Shown: piece by piece, positions 1 through 8,883 of the stretch
Layout: each line of letters opens with the position of its first letter
How positions within the stretch are numbered: position 1 is the stretch's first letter
NCBI GenBank assembly: GCA_041940525.1
Contig: JBGTSB010000029.1
Coordinates: forward strand, 1-33,780
DNA from: JAKAXS01 sp041940525
Lineage (GTDB): Bacteria > Pseudomonadota > Alphaproteobacteria > Rhizobiales > Hyphomicrobiaceae
Reading direction: 5' to 3'
Length of the DNA stretch: 33,780 nucleotides
Program-made: the position numbers and the translations under genes
The notes under the pieces: model-generated
Databases searched by the model: none
Seen by the model: the letters and a program-made list of their open reading frames with translations, nothing else
Told to the model about the DNA's origin: nothing

Positions 1-452
<452 letters not shown>

Positions 453-475
453 GGGCAAGGCAAAATCAAACTATC

Positions 476-504
476 AAAGGCCGGGGCTCCCCCGGCCTTT
501 TTTT
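476..504 (+). terminator. Rho-independent terminator of ahcY
   Basis: A perfect 11-bp stem (AAAGGCCGGGG at 476-486 with CCCCGGCCTTT at 490-500) and a 3-base loop run directly into an uninterrupted T tract (498-504). It lies 24 bases behind the ahcY stop. This is a textbook intrinsic terminator. Confidence 0.95.
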
Positions 505-758
505 GTGAGACTGGCCACCAGCACAAGGAAATCGGCGAGCCGCACCAATGCGACGGGTTGCATCACCTCTCTGGCGTGCAAACTCAGCGTCTATCTGTGG
601 CTTGGCTGCGCTGGCCAGCGATAGACGCGACCTCCATAATTCAAATGATTCGCCGCACTCTGCGCGGCCACCTTTCCGCGCCTTAGGCTCTCCCGTCTTC
701 GCGTACCAAGTCCGCGGTCCTTGATTTGAATTCGATCGCCGCTTGGCACCGGGAGAAG
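505..758 (+). other. Intergenic region upstream of the divL-like gene
   Basis: About 250 bases lie between the ahcY terminator and the most likely start of the kinase gene. It must hold the promoter of the kinase-tsaE-murU-add series if that series is one unit. I see no convincing sigma-70 box pair and no reading frame with a credible ribosome binding site. Small antisense frames here look like GC-driven noise. Confidence 0.5.
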
Positions 759-3281
759 ATGCGGACGGGCGCTCTCAAAGACCAGATCCATAACATCCGG
801 CGCGAGCTTGGCTTGCTGCTGGCCGTTAGCGGTTTGGCCGTCGTCGCCCTCGTCGCTGGCATCATGCGAGGCCCGGCACCACAAAGCGTCGCCACCGGTA
901 AGTTCCTGGCCGTGGCTATCGCCTTGGGGGGTGCGGCACTCGCGGCCTTTGCCGCCTTCTCTCTGATCCGCTCCAGCCGCAACACCGCCACGTCCACTAA
1001 GAGCGAGAACCGGGAGCTACGACGCCGTCTCGCCACATCGGAAGCACTGATCAAGGCCGAACCGCAGATCCTGATCCATTGGGAAGACGGCCAGGCCGCG
1101 TCCGTCATCACACATACACTCGCAGACATTCCAGGGCTGCCCGGCACGACGAGCGAGCTGCTGCGCTTCGGCATGTGGCTCGAAGAGCATTCGTCCTCCG
1201 CGCTGAAAGCGGCATTGGATAACCTCGTGACCGAAGGCCGGGGTTTCTCGATCGTGCTCCGCACGCTGTCGGAAGGCTACGTCGAAGCAGAAGGCCGCGC
1301 TTCGGCCGGACGTGGCATTCTTCGCCTGCGCGACGTCGCCGGCCTGCGGCGCGACATCACGATGATTCTCAATCATCAAGAAACGCTGACACGCTCGATC
1401 TCTTCAGCAAGAGCCCTGCTCGATGCGCTCCCGATGCCGGTTTGGTTCAAGTCCTCCGATGGCCAGCTGACCTGGGTCAATGCCGCCTACGTGCGCGCGG
1501 TCGATGCCGCCAGCGTCGAAGAGGTCAAGGATCGCCAGATCGAACTGCTGGAGACGCGGCAGCGCAAGAACGTCCAAGACGCTCTCACCAGCGGCGATGT
1601 CTATCACAACCGCCTGCCGTTGATCGTCGGCGGCGAACGCAAGTCCCACGATGTCATCGTGCTCCCGCTAGACGACGCAATCGCTGGAGCTGCAATCGAC
1701 GTTGCCGCACTCGAAATCGCACAAGGCGAGCTGGAACGCCAGATCGCATCCTACGATCGCACGCTCGACCGCGTCGCCACCGCCGTCGCGATCTTCAACG
1801 CCGAGCAGCAGCTCTCGTTCTTCAACGAAGCCTACGTAAAGCTCTGGGGCCTCGATCCTGTCTGGCTAAAGACGCGGCCGCCGGATGCCGCCATACTCGA
1901 CCGCCTGCGCGAAATGGGCCGTCTGCCTGAAGTCGTAAACTACAAGGAATGGCGCTCGCGTCTTCTCGCAAGCTACCAAACCGGCGTTGGATACGAAGAT
2001 CTCTGGCACCTACGCGATGGACGCATGTTGCACGTCATGAGCGAGCAACGGCCTGATGGCGGCGTGACCTACCTCTACGCTGACGAGACGGAACGCTTCG
2101 CTCTAGAGAGCCGGTTCAAGACGCTTATTAGCGTGCAAAGCGAAACGCTCAACAGCCTCACAGAAGGCGTTGCGGTGTTTGCCACCAATGGCCGGCTGCA
2201 ATTGTTCAACGTCTCATTCTGTAGCATCTGGAAGCTCTCGCGCCGCGCTCTGGAAGCCAACCCGCACATCGACGAAATCATCAAAGACGTCGACCCACAA
2301 GGCGACGATCACGAAATTTGGCGTGGATTGGCGCGCATGGTCACCGCCTTCATGAGCGAGCGCGAAACCGCCGAAGGCCAGATGACGCGCAACGATGGCA
2401 CCGTCATCGACTACGCCGCCACGCCACTCCCGGACGGTGCCACGCTGCTCACCTTCGCCGATGTCACCGACGCCCGCCGCGCCGAACTCGCCCTGGTGGA
2501 ACGCAATGAAGCGCTCGTTGCCGCAGACCGCCTAAAGACGCACTTCATCAGCCACGTCTCATATGAGCTTCGCACACCGCTCACGAACATCATCGGCTTC
2601 TCGGAATTGCTTGCCAATCCGCGTGTCGGCGACCTTAGCGACAAGCAGCGCGAATACCTCGACGACATCACCTCGTCATCCAAGACGCTCCTCGCTATCA
2701 TCGACGACATCTTGGATCTGGCGACCATCGACGCTGGTTCATTGGATCTGCGTTACGGCCCGATCGACGTGCGCGCGATGATCCGGACAGCCATCATGGG
2801 TGTCCGCGACCCGGCAATCCGAAACAACCTGATGCTGGACATCGCCGTTGCCGACGACGTGCACTCGTTCATCGCCGACGAAGCACGTGTCCGCCAAGTT
2901 CTCTATAACCTACTGTCGAACGCCGTTGGTTTCTCTAAGCCAGGCGACGTCATCCACCTGTCGTGCTGGCGCGACAACGGCATGGTTGCATTCATGGTCC
3001 AAGATCAGGGCCCCGGCATTCCTTCGGGCCAACAAAACCGTGTGTTCGAGCGTTTTGAGAGCCGCACCCAAGGTTCAGCCCACCGCGGCGCAGGCCTCGG
3101 CCTTTCAATTGCCAAAAGTCTGGTGGAACTGCATGGGGGAGACATCCTCCTGCAATCGGAACCGGGCAAAGGAACCCGCGTAACGGTGCGATTCCCAGAA
3201 CGCGGCCGCAGCTACGGTCGACTGGACCAACGGACCGTGGCAAACCTGCGCTATGACGAAAAACGAATTCAGAGCCGATGA
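759..3281 (+). CDS. divL: DivL-like membrane PAS sensor (pseudo)kinase with Tyr at the phosphoacceptor site
   Basis: About 840 residues. Order of parts: two membrane segments near residues 18-36 and 49-70, a poorly conserved stretch, three PAS-like units starting near 215, 330 and 458, a HisKA-like dimerisation helix pair near 590-665, and a complete HATPase domain. The HATPase domain has N box YNLLSNAVGFSK, G1 DQGPGIP, F box VFERF and G2 GAGLGLSIAKSL. The H box reads FISHVSYELRTPLTNI. Where kinases have SHELRTP the conserved phospho-His is Tyr602, as in Caulobacter DivL; His599 sits three residues earlier, at the position usually taken by Asn. DivL partners with DivK and controls the CckA-CtrA relay at the cell pole, and this is the likely role by inference. 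The start is taken at the ATG at 759, with GGGAG just upstream. A TTG at 726 would add 11 residues. The next gene overlaps the 3' end by 29 bases. Confidence 0.85.
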   Translation: MRTGALKDQIHNIRRELGLLLAVSGLAVVALVAGIMRGPAPQSVATGKFLAVAIALGGAALAAFAAFSLIRSSRNTATSTKSENRELRRRLATSEALIKAEPQILIHWEDGQAASVITHTLADIPGLPGTTSELLRFGMWLEEHSSSALKAALDNLVTEGRGFSIVLRTLSEGYVEAEGRASAGRGILRLRDVAGLRRDITMILNHQETLTRSISSARALLDALPMPVWFKSSDGQLTWVNAAYVRAVDAASVEEVKDRQIELLETRQRKNVQDALTSGDVYHNRLPLIVGGERKSHDVIVLPLDDAIAGAAIDVAALEIAQGELERQIASYDRTLDRVATAVAIFNAEQQLSFFNEAYVKLWGLDPVWLKTRPPDAAILDRLREMGRLPEVVNYKEWRSRLLASYQTGVGYEDLWHLRDGRMLHVMSEQRPDGGVTYLYADETERFALESRFKTLISVQSETLNSLTEGVAVFATNGRLQLFNVSFCSIWKLSRRALEANPHIDEIIKDVDPQGDDHEIWRGLARMVTAFMSERETAEGQMTRNDGTVIDYAATPLPDGATLLTFADVTDARRAELALVERNEALVAADRLKTHFISHVSYELRTPLTNIIGFSELLANPRVGDLSDKQREYLDDITSSSKTLLAIIDDILDLATIDAGSLDLRYGPIDVRAMIRTAIMGVRDPAIRNNLMLDIAVADDVHSFIADEARVRQVLYNLLSNAVGFSKPGDVIHLSCWRDNGMVAFMVQDQGPGIPSGQQNRVFERFESRTQGSAHRGAGLGLSIAKSLVELHGGDILLQSEPGKGTRVTVRFPERGRSYGRLDQRTVANLRYDEKRIQSR

Positions 3282-4794
3282 CGCCAGCGAGGCAAACGCC
3301 GCGCTCTTAGCCCAACGCATCGCCCTGAAGCTCAAACCCGGCGATACAATCACTCTTTCTGGAGATCTCGGTGCGGGCAAAACCACGTTTGCTCGAGCGC
3401 TTATCCGCGCGTTGCTGAACGACGCGGATGCGGAGGTGCCGAGCCCCACGTTCTCGCTCATCCAAACCTACGACGCTCCACGCCTGACACTCGCACATCT
3501 CGACCTCTACCGTCTGACGGAAGAACAAGAGGCCTACGAGCTCGGCCTTGAAGATCTGTTGGTCACCGGCGCTGCAATCATCGAATGGCCAGAGCGGGCA
3601 CTGGGCATCGTCTCCAGAGACCGGCTCGACCTCCAGATCACGGAACGCAGCGCAGACACAAGAGACATCACGGTGACCGCGGATGGCACATGGATTGAGC
3701 GCCTGGACCGCATCAAAGACATCACGTCCTTCAGCGCGTTCGATCCGGTCTGGGCCAATGCCGGGGTCGCTTACTTGCAAGGCGATGCATCCGCCCGCGC
3801 CTACGCCCGCCTCACATCGGCCGATGGCACACGTGCGATCCTGATGGACTCGCCCAAAGTTCCCGATGGCCCGCCCATTCGCGACGGGCTTCCCTATAGC
3901 CGCATCGCACATCTGGCGGAGGACGTTGCCCCCTTCGTCGCGATCGCCGGCGCCTTGAAAGACGCCGGCCTGAGCGCACCGGAGATCTATCACGCCGATT
4001 TGGAACGCGGCTTGTTGCTGCTGGAAGATCTTGGCGATCGTGTCTTTGGCCGGGAAGTTGAGAACGGTGCAGACCAACAGATGCTATGGACTGCGGCCAC
4101 GGATGCCTTGCTTGCGCTACACCAGCAACCGGTCCCGGAACGGATTCCGCTGGCGAACGGGACGCACTACACCATCCCAAAACAAGACCGGCGCTGCCTG
4201 CAGATCGAAGTCGAACTCCTAACCGATTGGTATTGGCCCGCCCTATTTGGCTCACCCGCACCCGACGATGTTAGAGAAGAGTTTCTTGAAGTCTGGAATA
4301 GCGTCTTCGATATCCTCTTGGAGTTGCCCGGAGGATGGATCTTGCGGGACTTTCACTCGCCCAACTTGATCTGGCTGCCAGAACGGCACGGCGTTCGAAA
4401 AACCGGCATCATCGATTTTCAAGACGCCCTATACGGCCCACCGGCTTACGACCTCGTCTCGCTACTCCAGGACGCGCGGATTGATGTGCCCGCGGATCTT
4501 GAGGCAGCCACGTTTGAACACTACTGCGCCATAGCCGCAAAAGACCAACCCGCATTCGAGCGCGAAGCCTTTTCGTTTGCGTATTCCGCTTTAGGTGCAC
4601 AACGTAACACCAAGATTCTGGGGATATTTGCCCGATTGGCTCGCCGGGACGGAAAACCCGGGTATCTTCGTCATATCCCCCGGCTATGGCGCTATCTGGA
4701 ACGAGATTTAGCGCATCCGGGGTTGGGAGAATTGCGAACCTGGTTCGACCGCCACATTGATGCTGACGACCGCGCGCGCAACATCGAGGCTTGA
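3253..4794 (+). CDS. tsaE: TsaE-phosphotransferase fusion (t6A ATPase subunit plus AmgK-type sugar kinase)
   Basis: 513 residues with two parts. Residues 1 to about 150 are TsaE, the ATPase of the TsaB-TsaD-TsaE complex that makes N6-threonylcarbamoyladenosine in tRNA. They contain Walker A GDLGAGKTT (Lys43), SPTFSLIQTYD, HLDLYRL and IEWPER. Free-standing TsaE is usually about 150 residues, so the rest is an added domain. From about residue 165 it matches the aminoglycoside phosphotransferase (APH) fold, with the catalytic block LRDFHSPNLIW near residue 365 and the metal-binding block IIDFQDA. The family and the adjacent nucleotidyltransferase suggest an AmgK-type anomeric kinase for MurNAc/GlcNAc in cell-wall recycling. 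The same fusion is common in alphaproteobacteria. It starts inside the divL-like gene, and its stop overlaps the next start by one base (TGATG), which implies translational coupling. Confidence 0.9.
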   Translation: MTKNEFRADDASEANAALLAQRIALKLKPGDTITLSGDLGAGKTTFARALIRALLNDADAEVPSPTFSLIQTYDAPRLTLAHLDLYRLTEEQEAYELGLEDLLVTGAAIIEWPERALGIVSRDRLDLQITERSADTRDITVTADGTWIERLDRIKDITSFSAFDPVWANAGVAYLQGDASARAYARLTSADGTRAILMDSPKVPDGPPIRDGLPYSRIAHLAEDVAPFVAIAGALKDAGLSAPEIYHADLERGLLLLEDLGDRVFGREVENGADQQMLWTAATDALLALHQQPVPERIPLANGTHYTIPKQDRRCLQIEVELLTDWYWPALFGSPAPDDVREEFLEVWNSVFDILLELPGGWILRDFHSPNLIWLPERHGVRKTGIIDFQDALYGPPAYDLVSLLQDARIDVPADLEAATFEHYCAIAAKDQPAFEREAFSFAYSALGAQRNTKILGIFARLARRDGKPGYLRHIPRLWRYLERDLAHPGLGELRTWFDRHIDADDRARNIEA

Positions 4795-5546
4795 TGACGA
4801 CATCCGCAAAAGCACAAACGGCCAGCAGCAGGCCTACGAAGGCCATGGTGCTGGCAGCAGGTTTTGGCAAGCGCATGATGCCGCTAACCAAGACCATGCC
4901 GAAGCCGATGGTGGCATTCCGGGGCCGCCCCTTGGTGGATCACGTACTCGACCGCTTGGCCCAAGCAGGCATCACCGAAGCGATCGTCAACGTCCACTAT
5001 CTCGCCGATGAGCTCGAGCGCCACGTCAACAAGCGCACCAGCCCTAAGATCACCGTCTCAGACGAACGCGACGCGTTGCTCGACACGGGCGGCGGGGTCA
5101 CGCGCGCACTTCCGCTGTTGGGTGAAGATCCGTTCGTGATCCACAATTCCGATAGCGTCTGGGAGGAAGGGATCGGCAATAACATCGAGCGCTTACTCAA
5201 TCAGTGGCAACCCGAGCGCATGGACAGCCTTCTGCTGATGGCGCTGACATCTCGAAGCATTGGCTACGAAGGCAGCGGCGATTTTGTAATGGACGCTGAA
5301 GGCCGCCTGCAACGCCGCCAAGAAGCGCGCCAGGCACCATTCGTGTTCGCGGGTGTTTCCATCGCCCATCCACGTCTGTTCGCCGATGCCCCCGACGGGC
5401 CCTTCTCGCTGAACCTGCTTTGGGACCGGGCCATCAACAAAGGCCGCCTGTTCGGTGCACCCCTCGACGGCACATGGATGCACATCGGAACACCGCAAGC
5501 CTTGGCGGAAGCGGAAAGGTGGCGGGCCGATGCGCCAACGGGCTGA
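4794..5546 (+). CDS. murU: MurU-type nucleotidyltransferase (MurNAc-1-phosphate uridylyltransferase-like)
   Basis: 250 residues of the sugar-phosphate nucleotidyltransferase family (COG1208). The nucleotide-binding signature LAAGFGKRM is at residues 20-28, followed by TMPKPMV. Further on are the metal-site region HNSDSVW near 116 and DGTWMHIGTP near the C-terminus. Together with the kinase domain of the gene just before it, the product would form the AmgK-MurU route, which turns recycled MurNAc into UDP-MurNAc and bypasses de novo, fosfomycin-sensitive synthesis. This pairing is established in Pseudomonas and Caulobacter; the exact substrate here is inferred. The start is the ATG at 4794 in TGATG; a TTG one codon upstream is less likely. 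The 3' end overlaps addB by 17 bases. The alternative is a mannose-1-phosphate guanylyltransferase-like enzyme. Confidence 0.85.
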   Translation: MTTSAKAQTASSRPTKAMVLAAGFGKRMMPLTKTMPKPMVAFRGRPLVDHVLDRLAQAGITEAIVNVHYLADELERHVNKRTSPKITVSDERDALLDTGGGVTRALPLLGEDPFVIHNSDSVWEEGIGNNIERLLNQWQPERMDSLLLMALTSRSIGYEGSGDFVMDAEGRLQRRQEARQAPFVFAGVSIAHPRLFADAPDGPFSLNLLWDRAINKGRLFGAPLDGTWMHIGTPQALAEAERWRADAPTG

Positions 5547-8500
5547 ACGCAAGACAACTCAATCTGAGGGCGCGCCACCGGGCAATCCCGGCGAACAGCT
5601 GGATTTCCTGCTTGGTCTCAACGGCGATCCAGACCCGCAATCAAGCACGGCACCCAAAGGCAAGGTCTACACCGTACCGCCCGGCCAACCGTTCCTGGAC
5701 GCACTAGCGCGCGCCATTCTCGACGGTAACTTGCCACGTGAAGGCGGCAAACCGCCCAGCCCCATCGAACTGCCCGGCATCACCTTGCTAATGCCGACCC
5801 GCCGCGCCACGCGCGCGCTTCAAGATGCATTCCTGCGCGCAGGCAACGGCCGCGCGATGCTTCTGCCCAAAATCGTGCCCATCGCTGAAGGCAACGAAGA
5901 CCTCACCCTGCTCAGCGGCATCGCCAGCCTCGACACGCTAGCGACAGGCACGAGCGCCATTCCCCCAGCCGTAAGCACGATGGAACGTCTTCTCGTTCTC
6001 ATGCAGCTCGTGATGCGCTGGTCCAAAGCGATGCGCAAACCATCCACGGACACCATCACTGGCATGCAGGCTTATGCGGCGGCGGGAAGCAACACACCCG
6101 CCCAGGCCGCGCACTTGGCCGCCGAGCTGGCACGCTTGATGGACATGGTGGAGACGGAGAACGTCAGCCTTTCCGAACTCAAGGACTTGGTGCCGGAAGA
6201 ATTCTCCGAGCATTGGCAGAAGACGCTCGAGTTTCTGCGCATCGTAACGGAGTTCTGGCCGATCCATCTGCAAGAACGCGGCTTCGCATCACCGTCGCAA
6301 CGACGAAACGCGCTGCTGCTGGCCGAAGCCGAACGGCTGCGCAGCAATCCGCCGAAAGAGCCCGTGATCGTAGCTGGCGTAACTGGCTCGATCCCGGCAA
6401 CCGTTGAGTTGATGCGCGCTGTCGCGGCACTTCCCAACGGCGCCATCGTGTTGCCCGGCCTTGATCTCACACTGGATGACGCGGGCTGGACCGCCATCGC
6501 ACCAGCCGATGACGGCGGCGAAGCCCATCCCGAACACCCGCAACACGGTCTCAAGAAACTGATCAGCGGCTTAGGCATGACGCGCGAAAGCGTGGCCGAT
6601 CTGCCGGGCACCAGGCCGGGCAGCGCTGCCATCGCACGCGCACGCATCGTGAGCGAGGCCATGCGCCCCGCATCGACCACGCAAAACTGGCACCGCTTCA
6701 TCGCTCAAGCAAAAGAGGGTGCGCCAGAAGCAATCAAGGACGCACTCCACGGCCTAAGCCTTATCGAAGCACCGTCGTCCCAAGACGAAGCCGAAGCCAT
6801 TGCACTCATCATGCGCGAGGCCGCCGATACGCCAGGATGCCGGGCAGCCCTCGTCTCGCCCGACCGATTACTTGCGCGGCGTGTTGCGATCCGCCTCGAA
6901 ACCTGGGGCATCACCGTAGACGACAGCGCTGGCCGCCCCTTCGGAAAAACCGTGCCAGGCGCCTTCCTTGATCTCGTCATTGAAGCCGCCGCGAAAGATT
7001 TCGCGCCCGCCGAACTCATGGCCTTGCTCAAGCATCCGCTGACACGACTTGGCCTCGATCCATTCGCCGTGCGACGAGCCGGGCGCGCTCTGGAGCTGGC
7101 GGCTTTCCGCACAGCTTATCTCGGGCGCGGCCTTGATGGCGTCGAACAAGCACTCGAGCGCGCACAGGCGGACGTACGAAATCGGTCTGCCGCTTCACAG
7201 TCTCCCGAAAACGAGCAAAGCCCTGAATCGGCCAACGTCGGCCAATACCGGCACCCAGCTGTGCGCCGGCTGTTTGACGAGGATTGGGACGGCGCCCGTG
7301 ATCTCATCGCACGTCTCAAGCAAGCGTTCGCGCCGCTCATCGAAGCTTACGCCGACAAATCAGAACGCCCTTTGAGGGTCTTCGCCCAAGCTCACCTCGA
7401 TACCGCCGAAGCGATCGCCAAAACGGAAGCCAAAGACGACGACAGTGAAAGCGGGACACCGGCACCTTCCCCACTCTGGTCCGGAGAAGCCGGCAACGCC
7501 GCTCTCGCGTTCTTCACCGGCTTGCTAGACGCGAACATGCCAAGCCCCGAGATCCTCGCAGCCGATTACGCGGATCTCTACCGTGGCATGATCGCGCGCG
7601 AAAATGTACGGCCACGCGTCCCCGTCCACCCAAGGCTGTCAATCTGGGGCCCGTTCGAAGCACGTCTGCAACAAACCGATGTGATGATCCTCGGCTCGTT
7701 GAATGATGGCACCTGGCCGGAAGCAGCCGACCCTGGCCCCTGGCTCAACCGGCCCATGCGCCTGGCTCTTGGATTGCCGTCACCGGAAGAAACCATCGGT
7801 CACGCCGCCCACGATTTCACCTCGTTCCTTAACGCCCCACGCGTTGTTCTCACACGCGCCGAGAAATCCGACGGTGTACCGGCCGTCCCATCGCGTTGGC
7901 TGCTCAGGCTGCGCGCATTGCTGGACGGCCTGGGCGCGCAAGACTCGCTGCATCCCGACAAGCCGTATCTCGAATGGGCACGCCAACGCGACGCCATCGA
8001 ACGCATGACGCCCATCGCAGCGCCCGAACCGCGGCCGCCTGTCAGCCTGCGGCCACGCCGCATGAGTGTGTCGCGCGTAGAAACGCTCATTGCCAACCCC
8101 TACGCCATCTTCGCCAAGGACATCCTGAAGCTCGAAGCGATGGACCCGCTCGGCACAGCACCTGGCCCGGCCCTGCGCGGCAGCATCATTCACGAGGCAC
8201 TGTCTCGTTTCGCCAAATCACATCCGACCACGCTGCCTCCGGGTATCGCAGACGAGTTATTCGCAATCGCTCAAAACGTCTTCGCCGAATACCGCGCGCA
8301 TCCCCGCGTCGCCGCTTTCTGGCTGCCGCGCTTCGAACGCTTCGCGCAGTGGTTCGCCCAGACCGAGGCAGAACGGCGCGAGCAAACAAGCACCATCGCG
8401 GCCGAAGTCAGCGGCAGTCTTGTTCTAAGCGCGCCCAACGGCCCCTTCACCTTGACGGCCCGGGCCGACCGCATCGACGTGACAGACCAGGGCTTGGTCA

Positions 8501-8883
8501 TCACCGACTATAAAACTGGAACGCCACCGAACGACAAGCGCGTCACCTCCGCCGAAGCGCCACAGCTGCCGCTTGAAGCCGCCATTGCTATTGGAGGCGG
8601 TTTTGCCGGTGTGCCAGACGCCCCTGTGCTTGCACTGCGCTATATAACTGCCTCCGGCGCCGAACCCCCCGGCAACGATCACATCGTGCGCACCGACGAT
8701 GTCGCGGCCTTGGCAGCCGGATCGCTGGAAGGCTTACAACGCCTGATCGCGTCCTTCGACGATGAGGCAACAGCCTACCGCGCCCTGCGCCGTCCGCGCT
8801 TTACCTATGACTACGACGACTATGCGCATCTGGCTCGCGTGGCTGAGTGGTCGGCACCGGCAAACGAAACGGGTGAAACATGA
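5530..8883 (+). CDS. addB: Double-strand break repair protein AddB, alphaproteobacterial type
   Basis: 1117 residues. AddB pairs with AddA as a helicase-nuclease that processes double-strand DNA ends for RecA-dependent repair, replacing RecBCD. The N-terminal part is a divergent, probably inactive UvrD-like helicase core. Its recognisable blocks include LLMPTRRATRALQDAF near residue 80 and the downstream LGSLNDGTWPEAADPGPWLNRPMR block typical of the alphaproteobacterial family. The C-terminus is a PD-(D/E)XK nuclease with GSIIHEALSRF near 883-893, then ADRIDV and ITDYKTGTPP near 980-1000, which supply the metal-binding Asp and the Asp-x-Lys pair. The start at 5530 lies inside the murU frame and follows GGAAAGGTGG. 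An upstream in-frame start at 5455 would overlap murU by 92 bases and is less likely. The stop forms an ATGA overlap with addA. Confidence 0.94.
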   Translation: MRQRAERKTTQSEGAPPGNPGEQLDFLLGLNGDPDPQSSTAPKGKVYTVPPGQPFLDALARAILDGNLPREGGKPPSPIELPGITLLMPTRRATRALQDAFLRAGNGRAMLLPKIVPIAEGNEDLTLLSGIASLDTLATGTSAIPPAVSTMERLLVLMQLVMRWSKAMRKPSTDTITGMQAYAAAGSNTPAQAAHLAAELARLMDMVETENVSLSELKDLVPEEFSEHWQKTLEFLRIVTEFWPIHLQERGFASPSQRRNALLLAEAERLRSNPPKEPVIVAGVTGSIPATVELMRAVAALPNGAIVLPGLDLTLDDAGWTAIAPADDGGEAHPEHPQHGLKKLISGLGMTRESVADLPGTRPGSAAIARARIVSEAMRPASTTQNWHRFIAQAKEGAPEAIKDALHGLSLIEAPSSQDEAEAIALIMREAADTPGCRAALVSPDRLLARRVAIRLETWGITVDDSAGRPFGKTVPGAFLDLVIEAAAKDFAPAELMALLKHPLTRLGLDPFAVRRAGRALELAAFRTAYLGRGLDGVEQALERAQADVRNRSAASQSPENEQSPESANVGQYRHPAVRRLFDEDWDGARDLIARLKQAFAPLIEAYADKSERPLRVFAQAHLDTAEAIAKTEAKDDDSESGTPAPSPLWSGEAGNAALAFFTGLLDANMPSPEILAADYADLYRGMIARENVRPRVPVHPRLSIWGPFEARLQQTDVMILGSLNDGTWPEAADPGPWLNRPMRLALGLPSPEETIGHAAHDFTSFLNAPRVVLTRAEKSDGVPAVPSRWLLRLRALLDGLGAQDSLHPDKPYLEWARQRDAIERMTPIAAPEPRPPVSLRPRRMSVSRVETLIANPYAIFAKDILKLEAMDPLGTAPGPALRGSIIHEALSRFAKSHPTTLPPGIADELFAIAQNVFAEYRAHPRVAAFWLPRFERFAQWFAQTEAERREQTSTIAAEVSGSLVLSAPNGPFTLTARADRIDVTDQGLVITDYKTGTPPNDKRVTSAEAPQLPLEAAIAIGGGFAGVPDAPVLALRYITASGAEPPGNDHIVRTDDVAALAAGSLEGLQRLIASFDDEATAYRALRRPRFTYDYDDYAHLARVAEWSAPANETGET

